From Blastobasis lacticolella (taxonomy: Eukaryota; Arthropoda; Insecta; Lepidoptera; Blastobasidae), in contig LR990050.1 in the NCBI GenBank assembly GCA_905147135.1, forward strand, positions 12,398,001-12,462,000: a DNA stretch of 64,000 nt, in the 5' to 3' direction. The notes beneath the pieces were generated by a model. It saw only the letters and a list, made by a program, of their open reading frames with translations, was not told the origin of the DNA and made no database searches. A program made the position numbers and the translations under genes. Positions 20,701 to 32,530 of the stretch are shown here, in pieces. Positions within the stretch are counted from its first letter, which is position 1. The number at the start of each line of letters is the position of its first letter.

Positions 20701-22053
20701 ATAGGTATAATCTTATCAGATTAAGGAAACGAGATAAAAACAAAAATTAAAGGTATGGTAATACGGACGACAGGTAACTTTCAATCATATTATGTGAAAT
20801 TATGACTTCCTCGTTACTTAACTGAGATACGGACATAAAACGGACATCAAGTTATCCATTTTGGAAAATAATAATATATCTCTCAAGGATTTTTTGAACA
20901 TGAATCTGCTAAATCACGATGACTGTGCGATATATTGTCCAGATAGCTAAAATGTCGTAGTTCAAAACTTTAAGAAATACGTAAACACATAAATTAAATA
21001 CCTACTTAGTCAGAAATGGTGGTGTTACGCTATCGTCTGATCTTAACTTAGGACCTTATTGAGTCAAGAGCCCAATTGGCTGCCAAGTACGTAACTTGGG
21101 ATCCTCGCTAAAGTAAAGAAGTACGAGGACAGTCGTGTATGGAATAATGTGGTCACTTCTGCGATGGGATCACCAAATATCCATATTATAATAATTAGCC
21201 TTAACACGATAGTTACAGTGCGGATGCACCGTTGAATTCAAAAAGAGAAATAAGTAAGTAAGTGAAGTTAATTGCACATATATTATACATATGACAATAT
21301 ACAAGAATCAGCATAATATACATGCGCGTAAATAACTTCTCAAAAGAAAAATATTTTTAAAAACAAGCTTTTATTGCGGCAAATGGTTTGTAATAGGCTT
21401 CCAACCAACATACTAAAATATACACCTGTACCTTTAAAGTCCGAAAGGTCCCATTTTTTGGTAGGTACTTTGTAAATATCTCGAAAACAGTGCGTCCTAC
21501 GGGAATATGGTCTAATTTATTTATTTGACGACGCTGAATGCTGTGACGTGCAAGTTACGCTGTGTTATAGCTGGCCCGCACCCTGCGCGCCAGAAAAGCG
21601 CAACGCTTGCCTATTGTGGCAAAGAAGCAAACGGTGCTCGCCTCCGCGAATATGCCGGAGGTGCTACAGTAGCGAGGCAGCCCTACAGCCCTACAGTGCT
21701 CTGAACGCGTTATTGAACTGGGCGCGGAGGGCATTGTACGAGTTCAGCGTATAATCCATCCAAAGGCTAGACGTGTAAAGAGATGTGCAATATGCATTAC
21801 CAAGGAAACTCGTGCTTCCTTTGAACATGTCGTAAGCACCATAATAAATTAAAGTAAATACTTAGTTACGCTATTGCAGTGCAATAGCCAAATGCGGGCA
21901 TGGAGGGTTCCACATGATGGAACTCGGTTCTGTACAGGGTGCGCTGTGGTGCGGAGGAGCGCATACGCCATCTTAAGGGTCATAAGTAATAAACCGGATT
22001 GTCCCATTCTGAGACATTGGGTACAGGCGCACTTGTAAGTGCCTGGTGTGCCA
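20701..22053. other. no gene assigned; GC-richer segment at 21540-21760
   Basis: The segment 21548-21754 has an open frame of 68 codons rich in Cys, Arg and Ala (CSPPRICRRCYSS). It could be part of an exon or of an element; I recognise neither. A second GC-richer patch follows at about 21880-22050. Confidence 0.35.
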
Positions 22054-22160
22054 GATGGTAGATAGATAGATAGATAAACACTTTATTGCTCATACAAAAC
22101 ATAATACAGTAGATACAGTTAAAACAAGCGATCTCTTCCAGGCACCTTCACAGACAAAAA
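22054..22160 (-). mobile_element. LINE 3' UTR with GATA microsatellite tail
   Basis: On the + strand it starts with four GATA units and continues AAACACTTTATTGCTCATAC to GCGATCTCTTCCAGGCACC. In reverse this is a LINE end with polyadenylation-like AATAAA followed by a TATC simple repeat as its tail. Confidence 0.7.
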
Positions 22161-23396
22161 AGAGAAATCGAACAGGTAGAGTTGACCACTTAACAAATAT
22201 TAGAACAATCAGCCAGGAATACTAGTTGTAGTAGTATTAAAACTAGTATAGTAGATATTTAAATTTATCACAATTCACCACTTTATCATTATATTTATTG
22301 ATTTACCAATTTATCATTAGATTAGGTATTCATTTTTGACATTTTACATTCTAAATTATACGAACGCTCTGCCAAGAGCTTCAACGTCGCAAATCCCGAA
22401 CGTAATTAGCTGGCGAATATTTAAATTCTGATTATTTAATGGCTTTATAAAGTTACAGTCAACTTTGAAGCACCATATCTTCGAAACTTTAACTCGTATC
22501 AAAATGAATGTGGAACTTATTTGTAGTTATTTTATTAGTAAATAATTATTTCCCTACTTGTATCCTGAAAATTGAGAAAATCTATAAAAAGGGACTCTCT
22601 TATGGGTGAAGTCGATTGCGACGGGGCCGGGAGAGTTGTGTTTTATAATGAAGTACTCACTTATAGGTATAACACAGCAGCAGTAAAACAAAATTATAGA
22701 TTTTGTCGCAAAATACATTGGAATCTATAACTAATATTGTTGACTGGTAATGACTTGCTTGTCGAGTCGTAGGGCCACTATCGGTCTTCTGTCAAATTCA
22801 ATCTCCGGATCTCGCCAAACTCGTCCACCGTACCCTTTTTTCTAGGTATCTTTCTCTCTTTCATTCTCGCTTCCCACCAGGTGAAGTGACGTCAAAAACA
22901 AGCTTAACTATTTCCATTTTAAATACTTATGTACATACTTAGCGATTTCAACATGCATAAGGCAACTTGCACATGTTTAAAGCCTAATTTCTTCAATTAT
23001 TAGGGATTAGTTCGCCTCATCACGATGGTTACCTACAGTACGAGTGCACCGAGCAATTCAGAAAGAAAAAAAAAGGGCTTTCTTCTTCGCATGTTACCTT
23101 ACTGTATTTTGTTCGCCGTATAAACACGTGTTGTGTACTAAATACATAATAAAATTTCCATTGACGATGCTTTATTATGCAATCACGGAGTTTAATATAG
23201 AACTCCGGCGTTAATAACACGGTGCTGTATTTTGATATGCTTGTTTTGATACTAATCTTGTTTTTGTGTTTTTCTGTTAACATTTTTTTATTCAATATCT
23301 GCAGTACCTACTTACCGTAACGATATAAAAAAGGGCGTAAGTCACATTACATGTACTGGATAATAACAAGAATAAAAAAAATTATAAGCTCAGAAA
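22161..23396. other. no gene seen
   Basis: AT-rich, no frame above 90 codons and no recognised family. Confidence 0.5.
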
Positions 23397-23574
23397 TTGT
23401 GAGTGGCGACCATGTACCAGAAGACGCAGTGTGGGTCCCACAAGGTGGATCGACAATCTGGTAAATATTGCAGTACCAGCTGGGTGCGGAAGGCACAGGA
23501 CCGGCCTTTGTGAAATCCTCTGGGTGTGGCCTATGTCCAGCAGTGGTCGTCTTCCAGCTGATATGATTATAATG
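23397..23574 (+). mobile_element. RTE-clade LINE 3' end
   Basis: GAGTGGCGACCATGTACCAG to CCTATGTCCAGCAGTGGTCG with a GATATGATTATAATG tail. Diverged copy of the 2885-3110 fragment, with small deletions. Confidence 0.8.
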
Positions 23575-24494
23575 TACCCTCGTTCAGTCACAGAACACAA
23601 CTGCATTTGAAATTAGCAAAACATTCAATACTACAAACCAGGATACAAATAGTATAGTCGTTTCATTGCCTAAACACCATAAATTATAAACCATTACGTA
23701 AGTATATACATACCTAAATACTTATTTAAAATTTCCGCTCGCAGCAAAACAGATATGCAACAAATCGTCTATTTTCTTACAACTGTACCTACGTCATCAA
23801 AACTCAAGACTGTTCTATTTTTGTTAGTTTAACTGGTATACTTGGAGTGTGAGGACAAAAACTGGTACGACTTCTGGTATCTTCCAATAATTATTTGCGC
23901 TGTTTTTCCATTCTCGACCGCGGTCAATGATGCCAATGACGCAAATCGTAGGGAACCAGTTCGAATATAAATAAGCTTGATTTTCATCTAAACATTTTAA
24001 CATTTTTAAAAATAACTCTACAAGGTGGAAGTTTGTGAAGGATTTCGAATATTTCTTTTAATCAAACGCCAACTGTAACAAATGGACGAATTTAGATCAA
24101 ATTCGGTATGACCGGTAGGACTATACCACTTCTTCGGCTGTATTTCCGCAGACGTTTAATGGACATTATTCTTTTGTTTTTGTTTATCTTCTTAAAATGA
24201 CCATCAAATTTAATTTCATTGTCAAACGAAAACAAAATAAAAACAATCCATATGATATAGAGTTAAATAAGCACTCCAAACATCGTCATTAATGGAATTC
24301 CTCGTAGATCCGTAAAAAATAAGTAAAAGCATAATGCTGTCATTTTTTATTTATAAATAGTGTTTGAGTCAAGTTTAAGCCAAGTAGTTTCATCACTATA
24401 TTCAAGAATTCGTAAATTATGATATTTTGGCTTTACTTTGATTAAGAACTGGGCAAGTTCTTTCTTTTCCAAATTATGTTACTTTTGGGTAAAG
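23575..24494. other. no gene seen
   Basis: AT-rich spacer. Confidence 0.5.
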
Positions 24495-24680
24495 GATGAG
24501 ATTGAGGATGTGCAGCATTTATTGGCGTAGTGTGTCGAGTAACAGGGTTCTAGGAGTGAGCTGAGGCGGGAGCTTGAAGTGAATCCGTACGATGTGGAGG
24601 CCTTTTAAATACTGTTAGCGTATCCATGCATTGAACAGCCTGAGAAGTTGTTCGTTTTTTGCTCTGTCTAATATTTTGCT
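24495..24680 (+). pseudogene. possible LINE C-terminal domain remnant
   Basis: One frame reads DEIEDVQHLLA, stop, CVE, stop, QGSRSELRRELEVNPYDVEA, then after a shift ILLAYPCIEQPEKLF. The layout (acidic start, spacing of hydrophobics, REL.V.P pattern) recalls the post-RT zinc-knuckle tail of R1/Jockey-type elements. Family identity is uncertain. Confidence 0.35.
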
Positions 24681-24707
24681 ATTTTTTATTATTATTTATT
24701 GCACTCA

Positions 24708-24905
24708 ACGCAAAGGAAATGGGCACCCTCCGGTAGCGGTTGGGAGGGAGGAGGTGAACTCTCAGGAGTACCAGCCAACCGACCGGACTGATTATGCACG
24801 GCTCGCCAAAAAGGGACCTAGGGGCATACGTGCTAAATACCCCCTGGGAGCACCTGTAGCCGGGAAGGCTTTCCAGGTTTCATCGGATGCGACACCGGGG
24901 TGAGC
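24708..24905 (-). mobile_element. Jockey-clade LINE 3' UTR, second copy
   Basis: About 190 bp share CTCCGGTAGCGGTTGGGAGG, GGGACCTAGGGGCATACGTG and CCAGGTTTCATCGGATG with the 3' UTR at 16440-16640. It is extremely 5'-truncated. The open frame of 90 codons on the opposite strand is an artefact. Confidence 0.75.
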
Positions 24906-25043
24906 CTCTCTGTCGATGTCTTTTCGATCGCCTTTACTATGGGATAACTGTGTAGATGTTCACTTTATAAGTTAGGTTTCTTTATTACTTATATATCAAT
25001 AGACTACTAGTTAGGGATAATGTTTAGCAAATTTTATTGAAGG

Positions 25044-26175
25044 TGTTAGATAGGGTGTATAGAGTGTACAGATCTCGGGTGTGAATTTAAGTATTTAGAA
25101 GATATTAATGATGGTGGTCTAGTATTTTATCGAAAACTAAGGATGGAAAGCTTAATGAAATAAAAATAGGGCACATTAGTTAAATATAAATAGCTATTTA
25201 TTCAGGAAAGGAATAGCATATTTAAACACACATATTAGATCAAATTAGATAAGTTATTATATTATAGGATAGGCAATCATAGCAAACAAAGTTACATGGG
25301 AAATATAACAATATATTCTGAACATAATAAAACATAGCAAAATACATATTTATCCCTAAAAATGGGACAATAGTATTACGTATGATTCAATCAATAACCG
25401 ATTATATAGATAAATAAAACTAAAACAAAATATAAAGCAACATTAAAACAATGCAAGTTTGTACTTAACTCTGTGCCGGGTCTGGAGCAACAAGGCCCTC
25501 CCAGTCTCTCGACTGGGTTTATATAACCAACATTCAAACGGAAGTTAGAAGCCGTTACATTTCAACCAATGACAGCACGTTATAATAATTCTAATTAACT
25601 ATGAAATATTGTGCAAAGATATGAAATGAAATGAAATGGTCATTTATTCAAGTAGGATTTAAAAAATCGCTTTCGAACGTCGAATATACAATTCATTTAA
25701 CAATATTAGAAGTCTCACAATTTAAATGACTTAATAAAATATTGTGAATATATAAGTTACATACTTAATAAATTATAGATTGCAGTTGACATCACACCAC
25801 GCACTCCTATCATTAACATAATCATCTATCTTATAATACCCTTTCGAGATCAAGATTCGTTTTACGGTGCATTTAAATTTCGTTTCTGACAGATTTAAAA
25901 TGGTATCTGGTATTTTGTTGTAGATAATAACCAAATTCATCGAAATAGTTCTTAAAACTATTTTAAATAATTATAAGATACATTAAATATTTAGAAACCA
26001 AACTTTTAGTTAATTAGTACTGAATGTACTCAAAGATTAAACATCGTTCAGGAATTTCGTACATTTGTTCTGAAATGACTATTATTTTATTTGGCAATAT
26101 TATTTATTATTTATTACCATAGTTTTACTTTTAAATAACAATTAAAAATAGACCATAATACCATATAATATAACA
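25044..26175 (-). repeat. 3' LTR with LINE insertion in U3
   Basis: Identical to the 5' LTR except A/T at 25424 and C/G at 26031 and the 305-bp insertion at 25621-25925. A minus-strand TATATAAA (25518-25525) is followed by a perfect hairpin CCCAGTC-TCTC-GACTGGG (25500-25517), and AATAAA occurs at 25197-25202. Confidence 0.9.
25621..25925 (-). mobile_element. 5'-truncated LINE (CR1/Jockey type) inside the 3' LTR
   Basis: On the minus strand it starts in an open frame: YNKIPDTILNLSETKF, CTVKRILISKGYYKI, DDYVNDRSAWCDVNC, stop. This is a LINE C-terminus; the 3' UTR ends in CATTTCATTTCATTTCAT simple repeats. The 5' LTR holds the uninterrupted site (GCAAAGATAATAACC at 31546-31560), so the borders are exact. 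AGAT is present on both sides (25617-25620, 25922-25925) as a likely target duplication. The frame is unbroken, in keeping with a recent insertion. Confidence 0.9.
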
Positions 26176-29100
26176 CGGCCATACTGACATGTGCTTCGTT
26201 CTCGAAGTACTTAAACATTGTGATGATACATCAAGTTTAAAAAATTATGGAATAAATTGTGAAATTAATTAAAAACCTAAACTATTATATTATTATAGTA
26301 ATCTCATCCTATTTCATTACAAAGCAGACTAGAATAACATATATATAGAATTTTTATCAATACGAAAAACTACTCAAGTAGGTAAACAAACAATTAGTAA
26401 ATTCCATTGACGTAGAACACGTTATCACATAAAGTTTACATAGGTTAACCATAAAATTAAAAATATAAGTTGTGCCTGTTGTATCGTTTATGCTGTGTTA
26501 TTTCCACGTGTACAACGTGTACATACAAAAGTTTATTATAAATATTATGTATTTTTTATAGTCGTTACATACTTAACTTTTTTATACCCATATTTAAAAA
26601 ATAAATAACCATTTACTGTGCATTTCCGCTTTTTTATAGCATTCCAGCTTTCCTTTTTATTTTGTACCATTATTGATAAATAAATAACCATGTACTTAGC
26701 ATTTTCGCTTTTTTTTCATTGCATTTTAGCTTGTTTTTATTTACAATTTCAACTAAGTCCAATAGTTAAGTCATTAAGTCAATGAAATCATCAGTAATGC
26801 ATGTACGCTTTTTTAAATTTCATAATTATTATTGTAAACCATCACCGGCATCACCTTTACCCGTGATCCTGATAATATTTTTTGTCACTGGCATCACCTA
26901 TACCGTTGATCCTGATAAATGTTGACTATATGCCTTAACATGCCAGGCCCAACACTCACTGCCTGTGAGGCTGACCGACATCGGGCAAGAAAGTCGACCA
27001 AACATAATATATAAACATTAATATAATAAAATTGAATAGGTACGTGTAGTAAATAGAAAATATTAGTGTTTAGTATAAAATATCTTTTGTTTTTGGAAGA
27101 ATACAGTACTTATCGTATGGTATTGTTTCTTATGTGTGTGTAAATAAATGTTTGTTGTTTCACTTCTGGACTTTGTCACAATATAATAAATGGTACTTAT
27201 CAGCCAAATCTACCATCATAATCCGTTCGGTCAATTCTGACGTTTGACTTTCCAATCACTAACGGTAGCTAGCAAAAAATTAAATTTTATTCATCCGTAG
27301 GGGGAAAGTTATAAGTTCGGACGGAAATTTATAAAGTACGGCATACTAACAGTGACGTCATTGTACATTCTACAGTCATATAAATTTGTAAGAAAATTCA
27401 AGTAAATGTATTCACCTATAACTTGCGTTAGACGAAACGATCGCAATGTTAATAAACAGAAACATTTTTCTAAATTCACTATATGTACAAATGGTCCCCA
27501 CGCTGTGATGAATAAAATGTTTCATTAAAAATTTAAATCATTTACCAAAGAAATGAAATCCTTTCTTGTGCAAAAATGCTATTATAATATTGATGAATTT
27601 TTTATTATTACCTCGAATTGAGATAATCCGGATATAGCTATTGTATTATATTATTTATGACACCGTTTTGAAATTTATGTGAAAAATGACAATACTGCTG
27701 ATAGAATTAATTGCTAATACATAAGGACATCTTACTAAAATGTGAATTATTTAATTTATTGTGTATTGTACTGTTTATTAGATACTCTCACTTATTTGCA
27801 ATGCCCTAACAGGGTGCCATATAAATACATGTAAGTACTACATAATATTGTGAAATCTGTTGGAAAACTGTGATACGTAATAAATGAAATGAAATAAATA
27901 ATCTTTCGAAACCAAAATCTTCGTAACCACTGTACTGGTTTTGAAAATTCTTTCATAGCGGTAGATTATCCGAATATAGTTTATGGAAACAGGTAAAGGT
28001 ATATAGTTTATGATAACAAAGCTAGTTCTTTTTAAAATTGTAAGGGGGTTAATCGACTGTTCATACTTGTTAAACATGGTGTCTTTCTCGGTCGCAGTGC
28101 AAAGACCTTTCGCACTTAAAAATATCAGACGAATGTCGGTGGTAGATTTAATTTTTAATTAAGCGCGATCGATTCTATTGTGAACGTAAGTTTGCCTGTT
28201 ATTGGATGTACATTTAAGAGTTAAAAATCTTTCATGTAATATTTCAATGTATGAATAAATACAATAAATAAAGGTACCCATTTTTAAAAGTATCTTGTCG
28301 ATGTAGGTACTTTAATAAATAGCTTGAACTGAATATTTATTGTATGGTGACAGTTTGTGGAAATGAAAATGAAGTAAACAAATTAATATTTTGAGTTAAG
28401 CCGGGAACCCACCGAACAAAATTTTGTGTTGTCAACATGATGGAAACATTGTGCAACAAATATACGTATGATAGTATTCTTGAGGGAAAACAATTTTTCT
28501 TGTAAATTAAGGACAATTGTTAAAACAGTACTTTCAGTGGGAAGTGTGGGGCAGAAGATTAAAAAAATTGGCTCAAATATCAACGCAAACATAGTAAAAT
28601 GTTGGAAAGACGTATCTACAGCATTTCCATTTGGTCAATGATTTTAATATTTTCCAATGTGGGAAACTGATAGGGCTTTGTTTACACGTTATTTCTTTGT
28701 CAAAGGCGGTTGATATCGGTTATTTCTTTTATACGAGGCTAATTTTTGGATTTACTACAAAGAAATGCGAAAAAAAATTGAAAACATATATGTATGTCTT
28801 TCGTTTTCGATAATCTATGTCAGACTATTACAAGTAGGTACTAACTTATTAAAGTTACCTATCAAATTGACGGGAATATAAAGGTTACGATTATCGTTAA
28901 CTTACTATTTAGAAAACTTAGCAAGTATTTGTCGGTCAACCGCACAAAATAGTTTTTTTTTTTATTAAACCACCAACAAGAATTGTTGAAAAGCATATAT
29001 ATAATTTTGTACTGATGGCTTCTATGAAAGGATTTCTCAATATTCGTCTAAAATCATTTCTTACGGAATTAATAGAATTTATGGAGAACATGACTTGGGT

Positions 29101-30976
29101 TAACTTTAACCCCTAATGTAAGGGGGTAAAAACGTACTACGAAATTTGTATGAAAAAAAACTTTTTAAGATCGAGATAGGTAGTTACTGTCGGTTTCGTG
29201 TAGTATGAACATATAACTTAATGAAGTGTAGTGTAACACTGCTGTGAAGTTGTATAATAAAATGTGTGTATAATATTCGCACAAATAAATCACATATGCA
29301 GTTCATAAAAGTGGCCATTCTCACATCACAGTATCATATTACTGAATCATATTATTATTGGCTTTAAATCATTTTATGCAATGAATAACTAGAAATCCAT
29401 TTTGAAAATACAACAAAAGTATTGTTATTGAAAAAGAAATTATGCGATTACCGTTTTTAACGGTTTCAGTTGGCATTTACATACTTTTGTATTTAAAATT
29501 AAAATTTAATATGGGGAAAATATAGCGTCTATTTAGAAAATAAATTTAAATAAAATAAATTTAAAATTATTCTTTCAAACTAGTCAGTATAGTTTGAAGC
29601 ACGAGTTTCAGGGATTAAGTCGTCCGCGTCTTATGCAGTATTAATGCAGAACCCTTCAGGGTGTTACCTGCTACCGTTTTAGCGATGTCGCTCCTATCGT
29701 CGATTTAAACAAGGTGTTCCAGTCTCGCAACGTGATGAAAACAGCACGGCGCAAGTCCAGGTTTAGGTCTCGTTCCGTTCTTCAGAGGGGAAGTCCGCAA
29801 GTCGTGCAAGACATCGTAGATTGTAGTGACGATGCCCATTTACTTGTAGAAGGGCCTCGTGTGTTATCTGAAAAATGGAAACAGCACAGTACCATGTTCG
29901 CTCGATCATTCCTGACCCTATGGTTGTAAAACACCCGCTACTACTAGCTGTCTTGTAGTATGTAACTCAAAGCAATACTCTTTTTTTTTCAAGGAAAAAC
30001 AAATCGAAATTAATAGACATCACTAACATTTTTACTCATTGACGTTCATTCGTCACACTTTTGTAATAGGTAGGTACTTGTAGGTAGATTGCTCCATCGT
30101 CAGGAGTCCAACTCTTAAATTTATGACGCTGATGAAAAGGTACTGCTGTACTAGTCATACTTATATAACGTGTACGTACATCTGTTAAGCTATAAACTTA
30201 GAATAGCAATTCCTCAATAGTTAAAATCATCAAGTAGTATCTATCAATAGCCTGTCAGCTCGTGGTTTATTCTTTAACCAACCCTGTACTAGGTCCATCG
30301 GATATACTAGTCATAGGTAACACAGTCCATCGGCTACTACACCAAAAAAGCTAAACAATAAAAGTAATTCACATTAACGTTACATAGTGCAAATAACCTA
30401 ACACCACAAACCAATTTGGAATTTAACTACTCGTATTTACATTCATTTGGTAAAATTATTTCTCACCAACAAAAAATTACGAAGACTTTTTTATTTTTCA
30501 ATGTTGTAGGCAGCTTTTCAAAATAATTTAAAAAGTATCGACGGTCAAAGTAAAAATTATAATCAAACCATACCCTCATTAAACAAAAAAAATTCAAATT
30601 TTACTGTTGTGTTCGTATTCGTTTCTGGACAGGAATTTTAGTTTTAAATCCATTGTAAAATTAATTAAATTGTAATTCTGCCACTAAGTTGGTGCATAGC
30701 AACTTAAGACTTTCTCGACTTTCTCAATTTATTCGTTACACATTCGATGAGAGAAATGAATGAACGACTCACCGATTAAAAACTGTAAATAGCAGTTTCG
30801 TCGAGGACCAAACATCGTATGCCCGCATCTGCATTCTGCAGGTACTCGCCGTTCCGCGTCGTAAGAAGAATCCAGCTTCCACAAGCTCGTGCGGGCGGAA
30901 AGATCACGATGTAACATAAAAAATAAGAATGTTAGAAATATTGTAGGACGTTGCGAGTCCTTTATCCCACTTCTGA
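26176..30976 (-). other. interior of the LTR element, no coding capacity seen
   Basis: AT-rich, with no frame above 79 codons on either strand. It holds diverged tandem pairs at 26599-26650 / 26677-26732 (ATAAATAACCAT...CGCTTTTTT) and 26843-26875 / 26885-26917 (CGGCATCACC...GATCCTGATAA). A short GC-richer patch at about 29600-29930 has frames on both strands that I cannot name. A 62-codon minus-strand frame at 30729-30917 starts about 60 nt after the primer binding site; it is not a recognisable Gag. Confidence 0.7.
30960..30976 (-). promoter_or_regulatory. primer binding site, tRNA-Leu type
   Basis: The minus strand directly after the LTR reads TCAGAAGTGGGATAAAG. The first 13 bases are complementary to ATCCCACTTCTGA, the known 3' portion of an animal tRNA-Leu, leaving out its last bases and CCA. 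Its position decides the orientation of the element. Confidence 0.75.
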
Positions 30977-31803
30977 TGTTAGATAGGGTGTATAGAGTGT
31001 ACAGATCTCGGGTGTGAATTTAAGTATTTAGAAGATATTAATGATGGTGGTCTAGTATTTTATCGAAAACTAAGGATGGAAAGCTTAATGAAATAAAAAT
31101 AGGGCACATTAGTTAAATATAAATAGCTATTTATTCAGGAAAGGAATAGCATATTTAAACACACATATTAGATCAAATTAGATAAGTTATTATATTATAG
31201 GATAGGCAATCATAGCAAACAAAGTTACATGGGAAATATAACAATATATTCTGAACATAATAAAACATAGCAAAATACATATTTATCCCTAAAAATGGGA
31301 CAATAGTATTACGTATGATTCAATCAATAACCGATTATATAGATAAATAAAACTAATACAAAATATAAAGCAACATTAAAACAATGCAAGTTTGTACTTA
31401 ACTCTGTGCCGGGTCTGGAGCAACAAGGCCCTCCCAGTCTCTCGACTGGGTTTATATAACCAACATTCAAACGGAAGTTAGAAGCCGTTACATTTCAACC
31501 AATGACAGCACGTTATAATAATTCTAATTAACTATGAAATATTGTGCAAAGATAATAACCAAATTCATCGAAATAGTTCTTAAAACTATTTTAAATAATT
31601 ATAAGATACATTAAATATTTAGAAACCAAACTTTTAGTTAATTAGTACTGAATGTACTGAAAGATTAAACATCGTTCAGGAATTTCGTACATTTGTTCTG
31701 AAATGACTATTATTTTATTTGGCAATATTATTTATTATTTATTACCATAGTTTTACTTTTAAATAACAATTAAAAATAGACCATAATACCATATAATATA
31801 ACA
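30977..31803 (-). repeat. 5' LTR (827 bp)
   Basis: Minus-strand order: U3, TATATAAA (31451-31458), hairpin CCCAGTC-TCTC-GACTGGG (31433-31450) at the expected start of R, AATAAA (31130-31135), then U5 and the CA end. Uninterrupted version of the repeat. Confidence 0.9.
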
Positions 31804-31807
31804 AAGG

Positions 31808-32035
31808 CATAACTGCGTCTTATCCTTTGGGAAAGGCTGCAGGGGGAAGCTGGATGCGGCAAGCCGACAAGAGTGTGCATTGCCGTTTATTCATGGGGAG
31901 ATTGATAATGTGACTCACTATGTAAGCGATGTGACCCTATGGCTCAATGTCACCAACATTTTAAAGATAGAGCCTATGGTGCATTAGTTGAGCCACCATT
32001 GTCTGATAATGATGTTGGCCGACGATCAAGAAAAG
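31808..32035 (+). pseudogene. possible broken exon next to the LTR element
   Basis: Read on the + strand, CVLSFGKGCRGKLDAASRQ, CALPFIHGEIDNVTHY, one base missing, CKRCDPMAQCHQHF, DRAYGALVEPPLSDNDVGRR, then AAAG followed by GTAGGTA, a good splice donor. Just left of the LTR insertion, ATTTTATTGAAG could serve as an acceptor in the empty site. The family is unknown to me. The single frameshift argues for a dead or misread exon, or an element fragment. Confidence 0.3.
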
Positions 32036-32530
32036 GTAGGTACGTAATTTATATCAAAATATGTATTTTAAAAGTATTTCCAAATGTGTAAGTATTTTAT
32101 GGGTTTCCAGTTTTCTAGTATTGTGCTGTAAAATTAAGATCATTAATACTGTATGAATAACCAAAAATGATTACTTATTCAGCCACCTACGGCAGGGTTC
32201 GTCATTCCTCTTTGTAACAAGTTCCGATGGGAGAAATACGGGTCACCACTGACCCGGGCGCCGACGTGACCCATACTGCTCTCATATTGTAAAGCGAAAA
32301 CGAAGCGACTCGATAGCATTAATATAAAGACAATAAATTAAAGGCCCGTATTGGTCTAAAATTTCCATGCAGCCTTTTTCAGTATAACTTCATAAATTAC
32401 GCAATAAACAAGTTCAGTGTCAAAAATTTTCTTTGAACCTGTCAAACCATTTGGCCGTCAGACATTGATAATAAAAATTTTACGTGAACAGTTTAGCGGA
32501 ACACACATTTTCAAGCAAACACATTTTTAA
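32036..32530. other. upstream region of the 32531 gene
   Basis: No frame. No TATA box at a convincing distance. It may hold the 5' UTR and promoter of the following gene. Confidence 0.35.

Larger units (their letters stand above)
25044..31803 (-). mobile_element. non-coding LTR retrotransposon (LARD-like), complete, 6.76 kb
   Basis: Two direct repeats of 827 bp (25044-26175, with a 305-bp insertion, and 30977-31803) bound a 4.8-kb interior. Ends are TGTTA...TAACA, and AAGG lies immediately outside both (25040-25043, 31804-31807). On the minus strand the 5' LTR is followed at once by TCAGAAGTGGGAT, which pairs with the 3' part of insect tRNA-Leu. A TATA box and AATAAA in the LTR give the same orientation. 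The interior (26176-30976) has no gag, protease, RT or integrase that I can read; the longest frame is 79 codons. No clear polypurine tract is visible next to the 3' LTR. Two substitutions between LTRs imply a young insertion. Likely mobilised by an autonomous partner elsewhere. Confidence 0.85.

Noticed and set aside
24631..24903. 90-codon + strand gene
   Set aside because: Runs through the 3' UTR of a Jockey LINE in antisense; also similar to 16440-16640.
25044..31803. segmental duplication of an 827-bp host segment
   Set aside because: TG...CA ends, AAGG on both outer sides and a primer binding site fit an LTR element much better.
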